Shown piece after piece: positions 1-8,465 of a stretch of 64,000 nucleotides of DNA. The DNA lies in the NCBI RefSeq assembly GCF_005080685.1, contig NZ_CP039371.1, forward strand, positions 4,960,001 through 5,024,000. Direction: 5' to 3'. Source of the DNA: Pseudomonas putida. GTDB lineage: Bacteria > Pseudomonadota > Gammaproteobacteria > Pseudomonadales > Pseudomonadaceae. Both the position numbers and the translations under genes were made by a program. A model generated the notes under the pieces. That model made no database searches. It saw nothing but the letters and a program-made list of their open reading frames with translations, and was not told the DNA's origin. Every line of letters starts with the position of its first letter. Within the stretch, counting starts at the first letter, position 1.

Positions 1-1
1 C

Positions 2-127
2 CGTGAGTCTCTCTACAAGACCCTCAAGGGAGGCAACAAAACACGGTTCGCAACGATCCAGAAATTGCTGTTGGCTCTCGGCGTGGAACTGACAGTCAAA
101 CCTCTTGAAAGAGCCTCTGCTTCGTAA
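2..127 (+). CDS. HigA-type antitoxin, C-terminal end (partial)
   Basis: Open frame running in from the left edge and ending at TAA. The 41 visible residues include SRESLYKTLKGG minus its start (RESLYKTLKGGNKTRF) and a helix ending VELTVKPLE. This is the typical end of HTH antitoxins of the 'addiction module antidote / HigA' family, which bind and repress their own promoter and neutralise a RelE-like toxin. The toxin partner would lie upstream, outside the window. Too short for a firm subfamily call. Confidence 0.6.
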   Translation, partial: RESLYKTLKGGNKTRFATIQKLLLALGVELTVKPLERASAS

Positions 128-525
128 GCCTGCAGCGTTACGCTTCCCCTGAATAGGGTTGGATTCGGTGCGGCGAGGGGTTGGTTTTATACGCAATGTG
201 TAAATTCGGCGCTGCAAATCCAGCCATTTTTCTCAGTTTTTTCCCATTTCCTGTAGTCCGTTTCTGAAACATACTTCCATCGCTGCCAAACCATTGCTAC
301 TGCTGTGATGGGGACCTAGTCTCGGGATGTCGCTGGCAAAACAGCGACCGGCTTTGACAGGCCGACCCTATCTCAGACACGCGCAAGCGCTATGGCGGCT
401 GTGCGCGGGGCACCTTCGTGTGCGCCGAGTCACTCTGGGATCCTCGGTCTGTCAACCCGCGTACAGCTGCCACCTTCTTGTTTGACAGCAAGCTTGTGGT
501 AGCCCCACTGATCCCAGAGGTGCAT
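128..525. other. Intergenic region upstream of DUF6124 copy 1
   Basis: I see no gene here. From about 187 the sequence is a diverged homologue of 7371-7705, the region upstream of the second copy of the gene pair. They share blocks such as CTGCAAATCCAGCC and GAAACATACTTCCATCGCTG. The two upstream regions are clearly more different from each other than the genes they precede. Confidence 0.6.
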
Positions 526-792
526 ATGCGCAAGACAGTCCCCGATCCACCCGCTTCTTCCCTCGAATCCTCCGTCGCCCTGCAAGACGCACTCGTGCAG
601 GCATCGGAGCACGTTCTCTGTGCCCTGTCCGTCGCGAGTCAATCCGTGATGCTCAACCCTGTCAGCCCGAGCTCGAAGATCATGCGAGCCGTGATCCATG
701 AGATGGCGGCGGTGCAGGCCTTGTTGGACTCTGCAGAAGAGCATGCACAGATGCGAGCGCATCTGCCGACCGAGCCGCGAACGCTGCATTAA
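526..792 (+). CDS. DUF6124 family protein, copy 1
   Basis: An 88-residue protein beginning MRKTVPDPPAS. It resembles the small Pseudomonas DUF6124 proteins, which typically sit next to DUF3077 genes. No function is known. The ATG at 526 is preceded by AGAGG five bases upstream. A longer frame back to 418 is open but lacks an RBS and is not conserved in copy 2. The protein is mostly helical, with no membrane segment or signal. It is nearly identical to the gene at 7706-7972. A REP pair separates it from the DUF3077 gene downstream. Confidence 0.65.
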   Translation: MRKTVPDPPASSLESSVALQDALVQASEHVLCALSVASQSVMLNPVSPSSKIMRAVIHEMAAVQALLDSAEEHAQMRAHLPTEPRTLH

Positions 793-798
793 GTGATG

Positions 799-954
799 TG
801 TTGTCTGGGCGGGCCTCTTCGCGGGACAAGCCCGCTCCCACAGAATCACCACAATCCCCAAAGCAGCGGAGGGTCAACATAATCCTCTACAACAACGGGG
901 TACTTGTGGGAGCGGGCTTGTCCCGCGAAAGGGCCCGCCCAGACAACCAAATTA
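799..954. repeat. Inverted pair of REP elements
   Basis: Two P. putida-type REP sequences in opposite orientation. One contains GCGGGACAAGCCCGCTCCCA and the other its reverse complement, with about 50 bp between them. The outer ends TGTCTGGGCGGGCC and GGGCCCGCCCAGACA also pair. Such pairs fold in mRNA and may separate expression of the flanking genes. Confidence 0.85.
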
Positions 955-971
955 TCGAAGGGAGATCGACA

Positions 972-1241
972 ATGACCACAAACGCCGTAACACCCGGCGA
1001 AACCTGCTTCTACCAAGGCGAAGGCCAAACCCAACCGCTGTTCCGCATCGAACCGGGCATCAACTGCCAGTTCGCCCGCGAACAAGCCTCGGAATTGATG
1101 GGCTACGCACGGGACATGACCCTGGATGGCCTGATGGAGCGAAACCACAATCTGATCTGGGCCTCGTACTACCTCAACGCCTTGGCCAAGGCGCTGCTCG
1201 ACGATGCCGAAATCGGGCTCATGAAATCAGAAAACCCATAA
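972..1241 (+). CDS. DUF3077 family protein, copy 1
   Basis: An 89-residue protein starting MTTNAVTPGETCFYQGEG. The motif order is FRIEPGI, a helix with ASELMGYARDMTLDGL, then WASYYLNALAKALLDDAE. This matches the small Pseudomonas DUF3077 proteins of unknown role. GGGAG precedes the ATG at 972. It follows a REP pair and ends at a strong terminator, so it is the last gene of its unit. The protein is identical to copy 2 at 8152-8421 (one silent base change). Confidence 0.75.
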   Translation: MTTNAVTPGETCFYQGEGQTQPLFRIEPGINCQFAREQASELMGYARDMTLDGLMERNHNLIWASYYLNALAKALLDDAEIGLMKSENP

Positions 1242-1246
1242 CGAAA

Positions 1247-1276
1247 AAGCCCCGCAGACGTTAATCTGCGGGGCTT
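1247..1276 (+). terminator. Rho-independent terminator after DUF3077 copy 1
   Basis: Perfect 12-bp arms AAGCCCCGCAGA / TCTGCGGGGCTT with a 6-nt loop, preceded by an A-run. It is the same structure as at 8427-8456. Confidence 0.9.
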
Positions 1277-1285
1277 CATCTTGTA

Positions 1286-1311
1286 TGGCGGAGAGATAGG
1301 GATTTGAACCC
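1286..1311 (-). other. tRNA-Ser 3'-end fragment (attachment-site remnant)
   Basis: 26 bp identical to the 3' end (CCA included) of the intact tRNA-Ser at 8466-8555. The match then stops abruptly. A repeated tRNA 3' end is the usual scar of a tRNA-targeting integrase. The following 130 bp contains no gene that I recognise. Confidence 0.8.
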
Positions 1312-1441
1312 GCCCGACTTGCTCGGTAGGCCGTTACAGGCCAGTAAAAACGGTTATCCTCACGTGATCAAATGGCCCATCCGCGCCTAAAGCGTCCCAG
1401 AATTTGCCCTAAATTTGTCTTAAAAGTATCTACGGTACTAG

Positions 1442-2387
1442 GCCCTGTACGAAATCCCGAGAAACCCAATCGCCGCCCCTCGAACGCTGAGTTTTTGTAG
1501 AGCCCCACGCCATCGACGGAAAGGAATGCTGTGATGGCAAAGCGTTACGAACTCTCGGACGAGGCTTGGGCTGTGGTCTCCGATCTCTTCATCGAAATTC
1601 ATGGCCGAGGGAGGCCACGCCTGAGCGACCGGCTGATGCTCAATGGCATGCTCTGGGTGCTTTGTTCAGGCGCTGCGTGCGCGAGATATGCCGGAACGCT
1701 TCGGCCCATGGTCAACGGTCTATCAGCGGTTCCGGGGTTGGCGAAACCGGGGCACGTTCGATCAGATGCTCAAACTCTTGCATCTGAGATTGAATGAGCA
1801 AGGCCTGATCGATCTGCAAACCTGGATGATCGACTCAACCGCTGTACGCGCAACCCGAGCCTCTTCTGGTGCCGGGAAAAAAGGGGGCCTGACGAGCCTG
1901 CCGATCACGCTTTAGGCCGCAGTCGTGGCGGACTAACAACCAAGATCCATATGCTCTGCGACGCCAACGGGACACCGTTGCGCTTCCTCCTCTCTGGCGG
2001 TCAAGCCAGTGACATCAGCTATGCCCAGCCATTGCTGGACGAGGTCAGCATTCCACCGAGCCAACGTGGCCGCCCGCGCAAGCGCTGCAAATGGTTGCTT
2101 GCCAACAAGGGCTACGACGCCGAGGCACTTCGCCGCTACTGCGACCAATACCGAATGCAGCCCGTCATCCCGCTGCGCTCGATGAAGCGCAAGCCCAAGC
2201 CTGGCTTACCCAGACTGTTTGATCGGCCCAGATACCGACAGCGCAACATCATCGAACGCATGTTTGGCTGGCTGAAAGAGAACCGACGGATCGTGACACG
2301 CTTCGACAAGCTCGCGAAAAGCTATGCCGCCATGGTCCCACTGGCTTGTTCCATGCGGTGTTTGCGACATCTCTTTTCCTACAGAGC
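1442..2387 (+). mobile_element. IS5-family (IS427-type) insertion sequence, degenerate
   Basis: A 946-bp element with inverted ends GCCCTGTACGAAA and GCTCTGTAGGAAA, flanked by the 4-bp direct repeat CTAG (1438-1441 and 2388-2391). It carries one transposase gene in the usual two-frame layout, but with an extra frameshift. Confidence 0.8.
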
Positions 2388-2391
2388 CTAG
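1534..2391 (+). pseudogene. IS427-type transposase, frameshifted
   Basis: The protein can be followed across three frame segments: MAKRYELSDEAWAVV... (DUF4096-like head), DMPERFGPWSTVYQRF..., then LGRSRGGLTTKIHMLCDANG and NIIERMFGWLKENRRI (DDE domain). The shift at the A6G tract near 1880 gives GKKRGPDEPADHALG after -1 slippage. That is the expected programmed frameshift of this IS group. The shift near 1680, where the family has GAAWRDMPERF, is an extra base and breaks the gene. The stop codon lies in the CTAG target duplication. Confidence 0.8.
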
Positions 2392-2400
2392 GAGCCCATC

Positions 2401-2604
2401 ATGGACGAGAAAGCCGCAATCACGGCAGATACCTTGGAGCTGCTGCTCAACCAAACCGCCATCAGAGCAGTACTAGAGGAGCTGACCCTCTGGTTTAGCC
2501 AACGCGGCTCAATCCACATCCACGACAACGTTATGAGTGCTCTAGCCACCGTTGACAACCATGCTGAAGTGATTTTGCACGGAATTGAACGCCTGCGGGA
2601 ATGA
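2401..2604 (+). CDS. Hypothetical protein, 67 aa
   Basis: Small helical protein beginning MDEKAAITADTLELLLNQ, not recognised. The ATG is preceded by AGGAG at 2390-2394, which straddles the right IS target duplication. The IS insertion may therefore have changed its upstream region. Codon use and length are compatible with a real gene, but there is no family support. Confidence 0.4.
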   Translation: MDEKAAITADTLELLLNQTAIRAVLEELTLWFSQRGSIHIHDNVMSALATVDNHAEVILHGIERLRE

Positions 2605-2769
2605 CCGGCTTCACACGCGGTGAGCGACGCTAGAATCCGCTAGCGCCGAGGTCCCACCAGCAGTTGGTAAGGGGAGGGGGAGCTGAGGTATGCTTTTCCT
2701 CAAGCCCTTTTGACTCCACCCCCTAATCTCCAGCCAACATTTAACAATGTCTAACGCCATTAGTGCTGA

Positions 2770-3969
2770 CTAAATTAAATCTCTATCTGAGACTCGAACA
2801 GGCTCGGCACCTCCCTTTTCTTTCGTCTCATGATGAGTCACCCCCAGCATCTCCAGCAAATTTTCATCCAGGTCATTCTTCTTAAACTCAGATACAGAAA
2901 GCCCCAAATGAATACATAAAGCCTCGACTTCCGAAATAGCCATTCTTAGCTGATCTAAAGTTAGCTCTCGCACATTCGGAATACCGCTTTTCTCTAACCG
3001 CTTGATCTTATAAATACTATCGCGAGACGGAGAAAAATACCTATCCTCTATTATTTTTATCTGTACATCATTGAGTGACGACCTTATCCCCTCTAATACC
3101 TCTCGATGTGACGCCACCTCTGCCAGTCCACGATATGCATCACGAATTGGACGCTCTCCTCTTTCAATATAAAGATCAGTAAGAACTCTTTCTATAGAAG
3201 AAAGCGAATGCCCCGACCGGTAGCTATTTGTCTGAATTCGCCGCTGAGCCTTTTTCTTTTTATCAAAATGTGCTTGGAACGGAATAGCAAAGATCTGCGG
3301 AACCATTGTAACTATAGCCCCGCCAATCAAGAATATAAATGTGTAGGCCACTGCGCGTAAGACTTGCACCCACCACCGCTCAGAGTAAAACAAGTCCCTC
3401 ATCACTCCGGACTTCGTCTTATCCTCAGCCCTCCTTACATCTACTTCGGAAGCACCAGCAATCTTACCCATCGGGACAATTCCCGGCTTCATGGCATCCG
3501 CACCTAATACGAGAAGGCTTAACGTCAACGACTCTCCCGGCTCGATAATTACTGGAGCGAAGCTAACACTATTCCCATCTCGCGAAAGCTCTAAATTTTT
3601 CAATATATAGGAGCTTTCAGACTGGACCGATGGCTGTTCCAGAAGCTGGCCATTTTCCAATGAAAACCCTATAGGATCGCGATCATCATAATCCCCCTTC
3701 CGAACCTCGGCGTTACCTTCATTCCTCAGCGTTACAGTCATCACCCAAAGATTATTCTCACCACCTCTTAGATTTTCTCCACCGTATGATACCTCCAACC
3801 CCCCAATAGCACGATGAATATCAAGCACCTTGGCCGGCTGTGAGGAAGTAAAGACCAGGTGTGGTTTCTTCTCATAGAAAAAAGCGGTGTAAATTGCCAG
3901 GCCAAACCCCACTAGCGCAAGTAACGCCATAAAACCTGGACCTATTATTATTTTCCAAACACCCTTCAT
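2770..3969 (-). CDS. Membrane protein with extracytoplasmic beta domain, unknown
   Basis: A 399-residue protein starting MKGVWKIIIGPG. An N-terminal membrane segment lies at about residues 9-30 and a second at about 208-232. Between them is a domain with a beta-sandwich look (VTLRNEGNAEV, PGESLTLSLLVLG). A charged C-terminal half follows, including KKKKAQRRI. I recognise no family. The start at 3969 is preferred over the TTG 21 bases upstream. The gene is AT-richer than the core genes, which suggests recent acquisition. Confidence 0.55.
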   Translation of the reverse strand: MKGVWKIIIGPGFMALLALVGFGLAIYTAFFYEKKPHLVFTSSQPAKVLDIHRAIGGLEVSYGGENLRGGENNLWVMTVTLRNEGNAEVRKGDYDDRDPIGFSLENGQLLEQPSVQSESSYILKNLELSRDGNSVSFAPVIIEPGESLTLSLLVLGADAMKPGIVPMGKIAGASEVDVRRAEDKTKSGVMRDLFYSERWWVQVLRAVAYTFIFLIGGAIVTMVPQIFAIPFQAHFDKKKKAQRRIQTNSYRSGHSLSSIERVLTDLYIERGERPIRDAYRGLAEVASHREVLEGIRSSLNDVQIKIIEDRYFSPSRDSIYKIKRLEKSGIPNVRELTLDQLRMAISEVEALCIHLGLSVSEFKKNDLDENLLEMLGVTHHETKEKGGAEPVRVSDRDLI

Positions 3970-4141
3970 CAAAAATCCCACCACCGCCAATTTTCATTAT
4001 TAACAGAGCGCCTTGTTCGCTTGCACTGATCGACCAAACCCATTAAGTAGTACCAACTGGAAATAAATGACTTTGCAGTACCGGTTCGGAGAAAATCGGG
4101 GCAGCCCTCTTTGCCCCATTGATTTCGGATCGATGGCAAGA

Positions 4142-4546
4142 TTATTTCCCTCTTCCGGCGATGACATCAACTAGTTCTTTTACACTCAAAGGGCTATTCC
4201 AAATTCTAGAGCAGACCGTAGTAAAAGTGGCATATCCCGAAATGAGCGCAGCGCTAATAAATACTATCTTCCAATAATAGGCAGGCACTATAAAGTCGTT
4301 AAAGTTACTTGTGCAAAGAGCTGCAACAAGGGACAAGAGGATCCCTAGAGGCGCCATCCAGTCCCGGCTTTTAATAACGCTTTGCTGATACTCACCAAGA
4401 ATTCGGTGAAGTTTATCTTCGGTAATTCCAATTATATGAGTATCAGTATTTTGCGAAATACCGCTCGGATTGATCTGCACATAATCCGGCTGACCTTCCT
4501 TGACACGTAAAGGAGGAAGAGGAGAAGCAGAATTAGTTAACTTCAC
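4142..4546 (-). CDS. Two-helix membrane protein, unknown
   Basis: About 134 residues if it begins at the GTG overlapping the stop of the preceding gene (GTGA, 4543-4546). A longer reading to ATG 4600 is also open. There are two hydrophobic segments toward the C terminus (APLGILLSLVAALC and IVFISAALISGYATF). The tight overlap suggests translational coupling with the 120-aa gene at 4543-4905. No family recognised. AT-rich. Confidence 0.5.
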   Translation of the reverse strand: MKLTNSASPLPPLRVKEGQPDYVQINPSGISQNTDTHIIGITEDKLHRILGEYQQSVIKSRDWMAPLGILLSLVAALCTSNFNDFIVPAYYWKIVFISAALISGYATFTTVCSRIWNSPLSVKELVDVIAGRGK

Positions 4547-4905
4547 TTCACATCCCTCCACCACAACTGAATAGTCAAATCGTTTGTCACGCCCACACAA
4601 CGATTCACCATCATCATTTCAACAACCCCATAATCCTCAACCTGCGCCAACTCATACAATGAGGTCAACGCCGTACCCATTGTACTCCAGTTATGCAGGG
4701 TCATAAGTGACCTGCCTCCCACATTGGCAAATGTAACATTTTGGTTTTCACCACCGCTTTGAAGCATTATCGATAAAGGAAGTGTAATCTCTTTCTTCGC
4801 AAAATCGGTGCCGATAACGATATCAATTTCACCTCGGGCTCCCGGAGGCAAAATTATTTGATAGGTACTAATAAGCCTGCGTCCATCCAGACGAACCTTC
4901 AACAT
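4543..4905 (-). CDS. Small beta-rich protein, unknown
   Basis: A 120-residue soluble protein, MLKVRLDGRRLISTYQ..., rich in alternating hydrophobic residues, with no membrane segment or signal. Its stop overlaps the start of the downstream membrane gene. The two are probably one functional unit, a soluble partner plus a membrane partner. No family identified. Confidence 0.5.
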   Translation of the reverse strand: MLKVRLDGRRLISTYQIILPPGARGEIDIVIGTDFAKKEITLPLSIMLQSGGENQNVTFANVGGRSLMTLHNWSTMGTALTSLYELAQVEDYGVVEMMMVNRCVGVTNDLTIQLWWRDVK

Positions 4906-5139
4906 TACTCACAACCTTTAAGCCAAGAAATAGAATTAACTGAAAGCCCTCGCGGTGCCATTTCAGCTCAATGATTTTGACGATTTTCCCAAGCCCCCAC
5001 AACCACAGCCGTTTCTCCAGCTCCCCTGGACGTGATTGCTGAACCCAAAGCGGTAAAGGGGACAGCCCCTTTACCCGAAGAGCCGGCCGTCTTTCTGGGC
5101 ATATACGGCTACGGAAAAGCTGGGGCGATAGAAACAGAA

Positions 5140-5160
5140 AGCCCCGCACTTGGCGGGGCT
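5140..5160 (-). terminator. Terminator downstream of the FxLYD gene
   Basis: AGCCCCGC / GCGGGGCT, 8-bp arms with a 5-nt loop, followed on the minus strand by TTCTGTTTC. It lies 15 bp after the stop of the gene at 5175-5492. Confidence 0.75.
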
Positions 5161-5174
5161 CTCACATTTTCGGG

Positions 5175-5492
5175 CTACTTTACATCCACCTCGCCAAGCT
5201 TAGCCTCGCTAAATGGAACTGTGGTTGGCGCTACAAACTTCCAAGTCTCACCTGGACCAATGTCTTGCCCGGCAGCCATGGTGTTGCCCACGATATTTCC
5301 CTCTTCGTCGTACAGCTTGAATTTCACAAACACATTGGAAAGGGTGCCATTCGTGGTGTTTCGAGCTAGTCCCATGACAGCTGGGTAGCCGACAGGTGCC
5401 TTCCCTGTATGGAGGTCAGATACCTCCACTCGCCAGTCAGCGTTGGCGGATGCGGACAGTAAGAGTGCGGCTAAAGCTAGAATCTTGCGCAT
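5175..5492 (-). CDS. Secreted FxLYD-domain protein
   Basis: A 105-residue protein with a clear Sec signal (MRKILALAALLLSASANA|DW). The mature part has VFVKFKLYDEEGNIVG and PGETWKF, the signature of FxLYD beta-sandwich domains found in periplasmic or cell-envelope proteins. The cleaved protein should be periplasmic. There is no lipobox cysteine. It is a single gene ending at its own terminator. The role is unknown. Confidence 0.65.
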   Translation of the reverse strand: MRKILALAALLLSASANADWRVEVSDLHTGKAPVGYPAVMGLARNTTNGTLSNVFVKFKLYDEEGNIVGNTMAAGQDIGPGETWKFVAPTTVPFSEAKLGEVDVK

Positions 5493-5666
5493 CAGTGAGG
5501 CTCTCTGGAAAGACGTGGGCCCTATCTTGACCGCTGGACAGATAATGTCAATATAATGGCCAAGGTATTTTGACGGATCGCCTCTACCGACTTGCGCAAC
5601 TGCCTGGCCGCGTCATCCGCAGAAACAAAAAGCCCAGCTTAATGCCAGGGCCATCACATCCTTCAG

Positions 5667-6230
5667 CTACCGATATGAGGGATGAGTTCGCTCAGTCAGT
5701 ATCCGCCCGAGCTCCTCCGCATCAAGAGCCCCGTAGTCGCCATTATTCATTTTTTCTGTCCGGATCTCTTCGAACACTTCAAGCATTCGTTCGTATCCGT
5801 CAACGGTCCGCATGTGAGCGTTGCGGATGCGCCCTTGGAATTCTGACCAGCGATCAAGATCCTCGACGAAGATGCGAGCAATCGAGAGGTGTTCAGTTTC
5901 ATTGTTGCCATCGAATCCCGGAAATTCGACCCGTGTTCCAAAAGGTCCGGCTACGCTCTGCAACGATTCCCGCCCAGTCTCATCAAGGGCATTAAAGGAG
6001 GTTTCGAGAGCAGACCACATTTCCAGCACGTCTGCGACAAATTTAACTGTCTGCGGATCTTCCTCAGCTTCCTCGAAAAGGCCGGGATACTTCCAGGTAA
6101 GAGCCCATCCCTGGCCTCCATTCACTGTTCGCTGAATAAATTCCGGGTCTAACCCATCCTCAATATTTAACCGTGCGTGAATTTCTGTAAGCAGCGCGAC
6201 GATCAGCTTTTGCTGGTTCGAAAACTCCAT
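5667..6230 (-). CDS. YfbU family protein
   Basis: 187 residues from the ATG at 6230, which has GGAGG five bases upstream. The ATG at 6251 would add seven residues. It shares with E. coli YfbU the start MEFSNQQKLI, the block F(P)GFDGNNETEHLSIARIFVED, YERMLEVFEEI and a C-terminal DAEELGRIL helix. YfbU proteins are soluble, helical and poorly understood. This is an isolated gene on the accessory patch. Confidence 0.7.
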   Translation of the reverse strand: MEFSNQQKLIVALLTEIHARLNIEDGLDPEFIQRTVNGGQGWALTWKYPGLFEEAEEDPQTVKFVADVLEMWSALETSFNALDETGRESLQSVAGPFGTRVEFPGFDGNNETEHLSIARIFVEDLDRWSEFQGRIRNAHMRTVDGYERMLEVFEEIRTEKMNNGDYGALDAEELGRILTERTHPSYR

Positions 6231-6386
6231 TTCCACCTCCGCGTTAACCATGGCGAAATGCCATATGGCAGCATGAAGATATTAGTCGAGTGCAACCCGC
6301 AGGCAAACAAAACCTGACAGAATGGCCGGGGGTTCGTTGCTGGCACGTGGCTTGCCAGCGGGACACGCTGCTACGAAAACAGGTGT

Positions 6387-6585
6387 TTAGCGATCTAAGG
6401 CCTCGGCTAACGCGGTGCTCTCGGCTTCGCGCATGTCAACGAAGCGGGCACGCGACATGTCGCCCTCGATCTCAGCAGCCCAACGCAGGGCTTCTGCCTT
6501 GGTATCAAAAGTGGCGAAAGGGGTTGGATATCTTTTCGGCAGATCTGGGCGCGCCAGGCTTCACCGCGCTTTTCGTAGTAGCCAT
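6387..6585 (-). pseudogene. Tyrosine recombinase, N-terminal remnant
   Basis: On the minus strand, broken frames read YEKRGEAWRAQICRKDI, then DTKAEALRWAAEIEGDMSR and FVDMREAESTALAEALDR. This is the arm-binding N terminus typical of phage/island integrases of Pseudomonas. A one-base loss right after the start and a second frame change near KDIQP inactivate it, and it stops at about residue 65 with no catalytic domain. It is probably what remains of the integrase that used the tRNA-Ser site. Confidence 0.6.
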
Positions 6586-6764
6586 TGAAAAAAAATGGGA
6601 AAAAGGGGGAAAGGCCCCTTACCCCCTCTACCCCAGACGGGTGAGAAGGCTTTGCCGGCTGACTAGCCAACCGTTAGGCTGACTGCACTCAATGCACAAG
6701 CTGAACTTGCAGGCAGGGTCTGCTGGTCCGGCTCGTCTCTGTTCCGCCAAACCAATGGTCCCCC

Positions 6765-7313
6765 ATGAAAAACCAAACGAGAAGAAACCTGGAAAAGCTC
6801 AAACAGGATACGGTTGAGCTGTTCAGCAAGCTAAAAATGGAGATACCGCTGGCACTCCTTCTGGGCACGGCGCCGATGCTACTCTTTTGCTCAACCGAAA
6901 AGGATGTAGAAGAGATGCTCAGTGGGCTACTGGCGATCGGACCATTGATCAAATACTCTGTGATTCTGACTTTCCCCTACTTCTTAGTGCTACTGGTGAA
7001 ACATGGGATTCGATTTAGCTTCGACTCCAGCCGCGCCAAGTTTGACTACGTCCATGATCTTATCACCGAGGTAGGCCCTGGCTTTCTCACCATCACGAGG
7101 ACTGCACTAGGTGCGATTATTGGCATCCTCATTCTACTCAATGCTACTCATATAATAACCGGCACTCCCAAGCAGATAGCGGCCATGTACCTAAACGCTG
7201 TTTTTTTCTTGGCTTTTAACTGTGCCATTGCAATGGGTAAGGACCGTGCGGCTGCGCACGCCAACCGGCAGTTGAAGAAAAACCCTATTCAGCTTTCGAG
7301 GAAAATCAGGTAG
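6765..7313 (+). CDS. Integral membrane protein, unknown
   Basis: A 182-residue protein with a charged N terminus (MKNQTRRNLEKLKQDTVELF). About four hydrophobic segments are visible, near residues 29-45, 58-78, 112-131 and 143-158. The tail is basic (QLKKNPIQLSRKIR). No family recognised. The following 390 bp before the next gene is the diverged promoter region of the DUF6124 copy and contains no other gene that I can see. Confidence 0.5.
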   Translation: MKNQTRRNLEKLKQDTVELFSKLKMEIPLALLLGTAPMLLFCSTEKDVEEMLSGLLAIGPLIKYSVILTFPYFLVLLVKHGIRFSFDSSRAKFDYVHDLITEVGPGFLTITRTALGAIIGILILLNATHIITGTPKQIAAMYLNAVFFLAFNCAIAMGKDRAAAHANRQLKKNPIQLSRKIR

Positions 7314-7705
7314 CTCAGGCGAGCTTCTCCCATGTGGTATCCAGGGCGGACCAAGAAGCAAGAAGAGGTTTATACGGAACGTGTAAATCCAGCGCTGCAA
7401 ATCCAGCCATTTTTCTCAGGTTTTTCCCATTTCCTGTAGTCCGTTTCTGAAACATACTTCCATCGCTGCCAAACTATTGCGACTGCTTGGATTGCGCCCT
7501 AGTCTCGGTTCGTCGTTGCCAAATCAACGACCGGCTTTGACAGGCCGTTTTATTCAAGTATTTGTCGCAGCGCTTCATGGCAGCTGTGCATGGGGCACAT
7601 TCGTGTGCGCCGGGTCCTTGGGTAACCGGTCTGTCAACCCGTGTATAGCTGCCTCCATTCGTTTGACAGCGTTGCCAGGCGGCTCCACCTACCCAAGGAG
7701 CTTTC

Positions 7706-7972
7706 ATGCGCAAGACAGTCCCCGATCCACCCGCTTCTTCCCTCGAATCCTCCGTCGCCCTGCAAGACGCACTCGTGCAGGCATCGGAGCACGTTCTCTG
7801 TGCCCTGTCCGTCGCGAGTCAATCCGTGATGCTCAACCCTGTCAGCCCGAGCTCGAAGATCATGCGAGCCGTGATCCATGAAATGGCGGCGGTGCAGGCC
7901 TTGTTGGACTCTGCAGAAGAGCATGCGCAGATGCGAGCGCATCTGCCGACCGAGCCGCGAACGCTGCATTAA
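7706..7972 (+). CDS. DUF6124 family protein, copy 2
   Basis: 88 residues, identical in protein sequence to the 526-792 gene apart from one silent-looking change and the A/G near 7928. AAGGAG lies six bases before the ATG, a different and stronger RBS than in copy 1. It is followed by the same REP pair and a DUF3077 gene, then the intact tRNA-Ser. This is probably the ancestral chromosomal copy, since it adjoins the complete tRNA. Confidence 0.65.
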   Translation: MRKTVPDPPASSLESSVALQDALVQASEHVLCALSVASQSVMLNPVSPSSKIMRAVIHEMAAVQALLDSAEEHAQMRAHLPTEPRTLH

Positions 7973-7978
7973 GTGATG

Positions 7979-8134
7979 TGTTGTCTGGGCGGGCCTCTTC
8001 GCGGGACAAGCCCGCTCCCACAGAATCACCACAATCCCCAAAGCAGCGGAGGGTCAACATAATCCTCTACAACAACGGGGTACTTGTGGGAGCGGGCTTG
8101 TCCCGCGAAAGGGCCCGCCCAGACAACCAAATTA
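7979..8134. repeat. Inverted pair of REP elements, copy 2
   Basis: Same paired REP arrangement as at 799-954, between the DUF6124 and DUF3077 genes. Confidence 0.85.
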
Positions 8135-8151
8135 TCGAAGGGAGATCGACA

Positions 8152-8421
8152 ATGACCACAAACGCCGTAACACCCGGCGAAACCTGCTTCTACCAAGGCG
8201 AAGGCCAAACCCAACCGCTGTTCCGCATCGAACCGGGCATCAACTGCCAGTTCGCCCGCGAACAAGCCTCGGAATTGATGGGCTACGCACGGGACATGAC
8301 CCTGGATGGCCTGATGGAGCGAAACCACAATCTGATCTGGGCCTCGTACTACCTCAACGCCTTGGCCAAGGCGCTGCTCGACGATGCCGAGATCGGGCTC
8401 ATGAAATCAGAAAACCCATAA
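8152..8421 (+). CDS. DUF3077 family protein, copy 2
   Basis: 89 residues, the same protein as at 972-1241. One base differs near 8390 (GAG for GAA, both Glu). GGGAG precedes the ATG. The gene ends just before a perfect hairpin terminator and the tRNA-Ser gene on the opposite strand. Function unknown. Confidence 0.75.
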   Translation: MTTNAVTPGETCFYQGEGQTQPLFRIEPGINCQFAREQASELMGYARDMTLDGLMERNHNLIWASYYLNALAKALLDDAEIGLMKSENP

Positions 8422-8426
8422 CGAAA

Positions 8427-8456
8427 AAGCCCCGCAGACGTTAATCTGCGGGGCTT
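8427..8456 (+). terminator. Rho-independent terminator between DUF3077 copy 2 and tRNA-Ser
   Basis: 12-bp perfect arms as in copy 1. It probably acts bidirectionally for the tRNA on the minus strand. Confidence 0.9.
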
Positions 8457-8465
8457 CATCTTGTA

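Larger units (their letters stand above)
526..1311. repeat. Long direct repeat, copy 1 (gene pair + terminator + tRNA-Ser 3' fragment)
   Basis: Matches 7706-8491 at a constant offset of 7,180 bp. By eye there are three base differences (near 705, 746 and 1210). Identity stops exactly inside the tRNA-Ser sequence after position 1311 and becomes patchy upstream of the first ATG. Confidence 0.9.
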
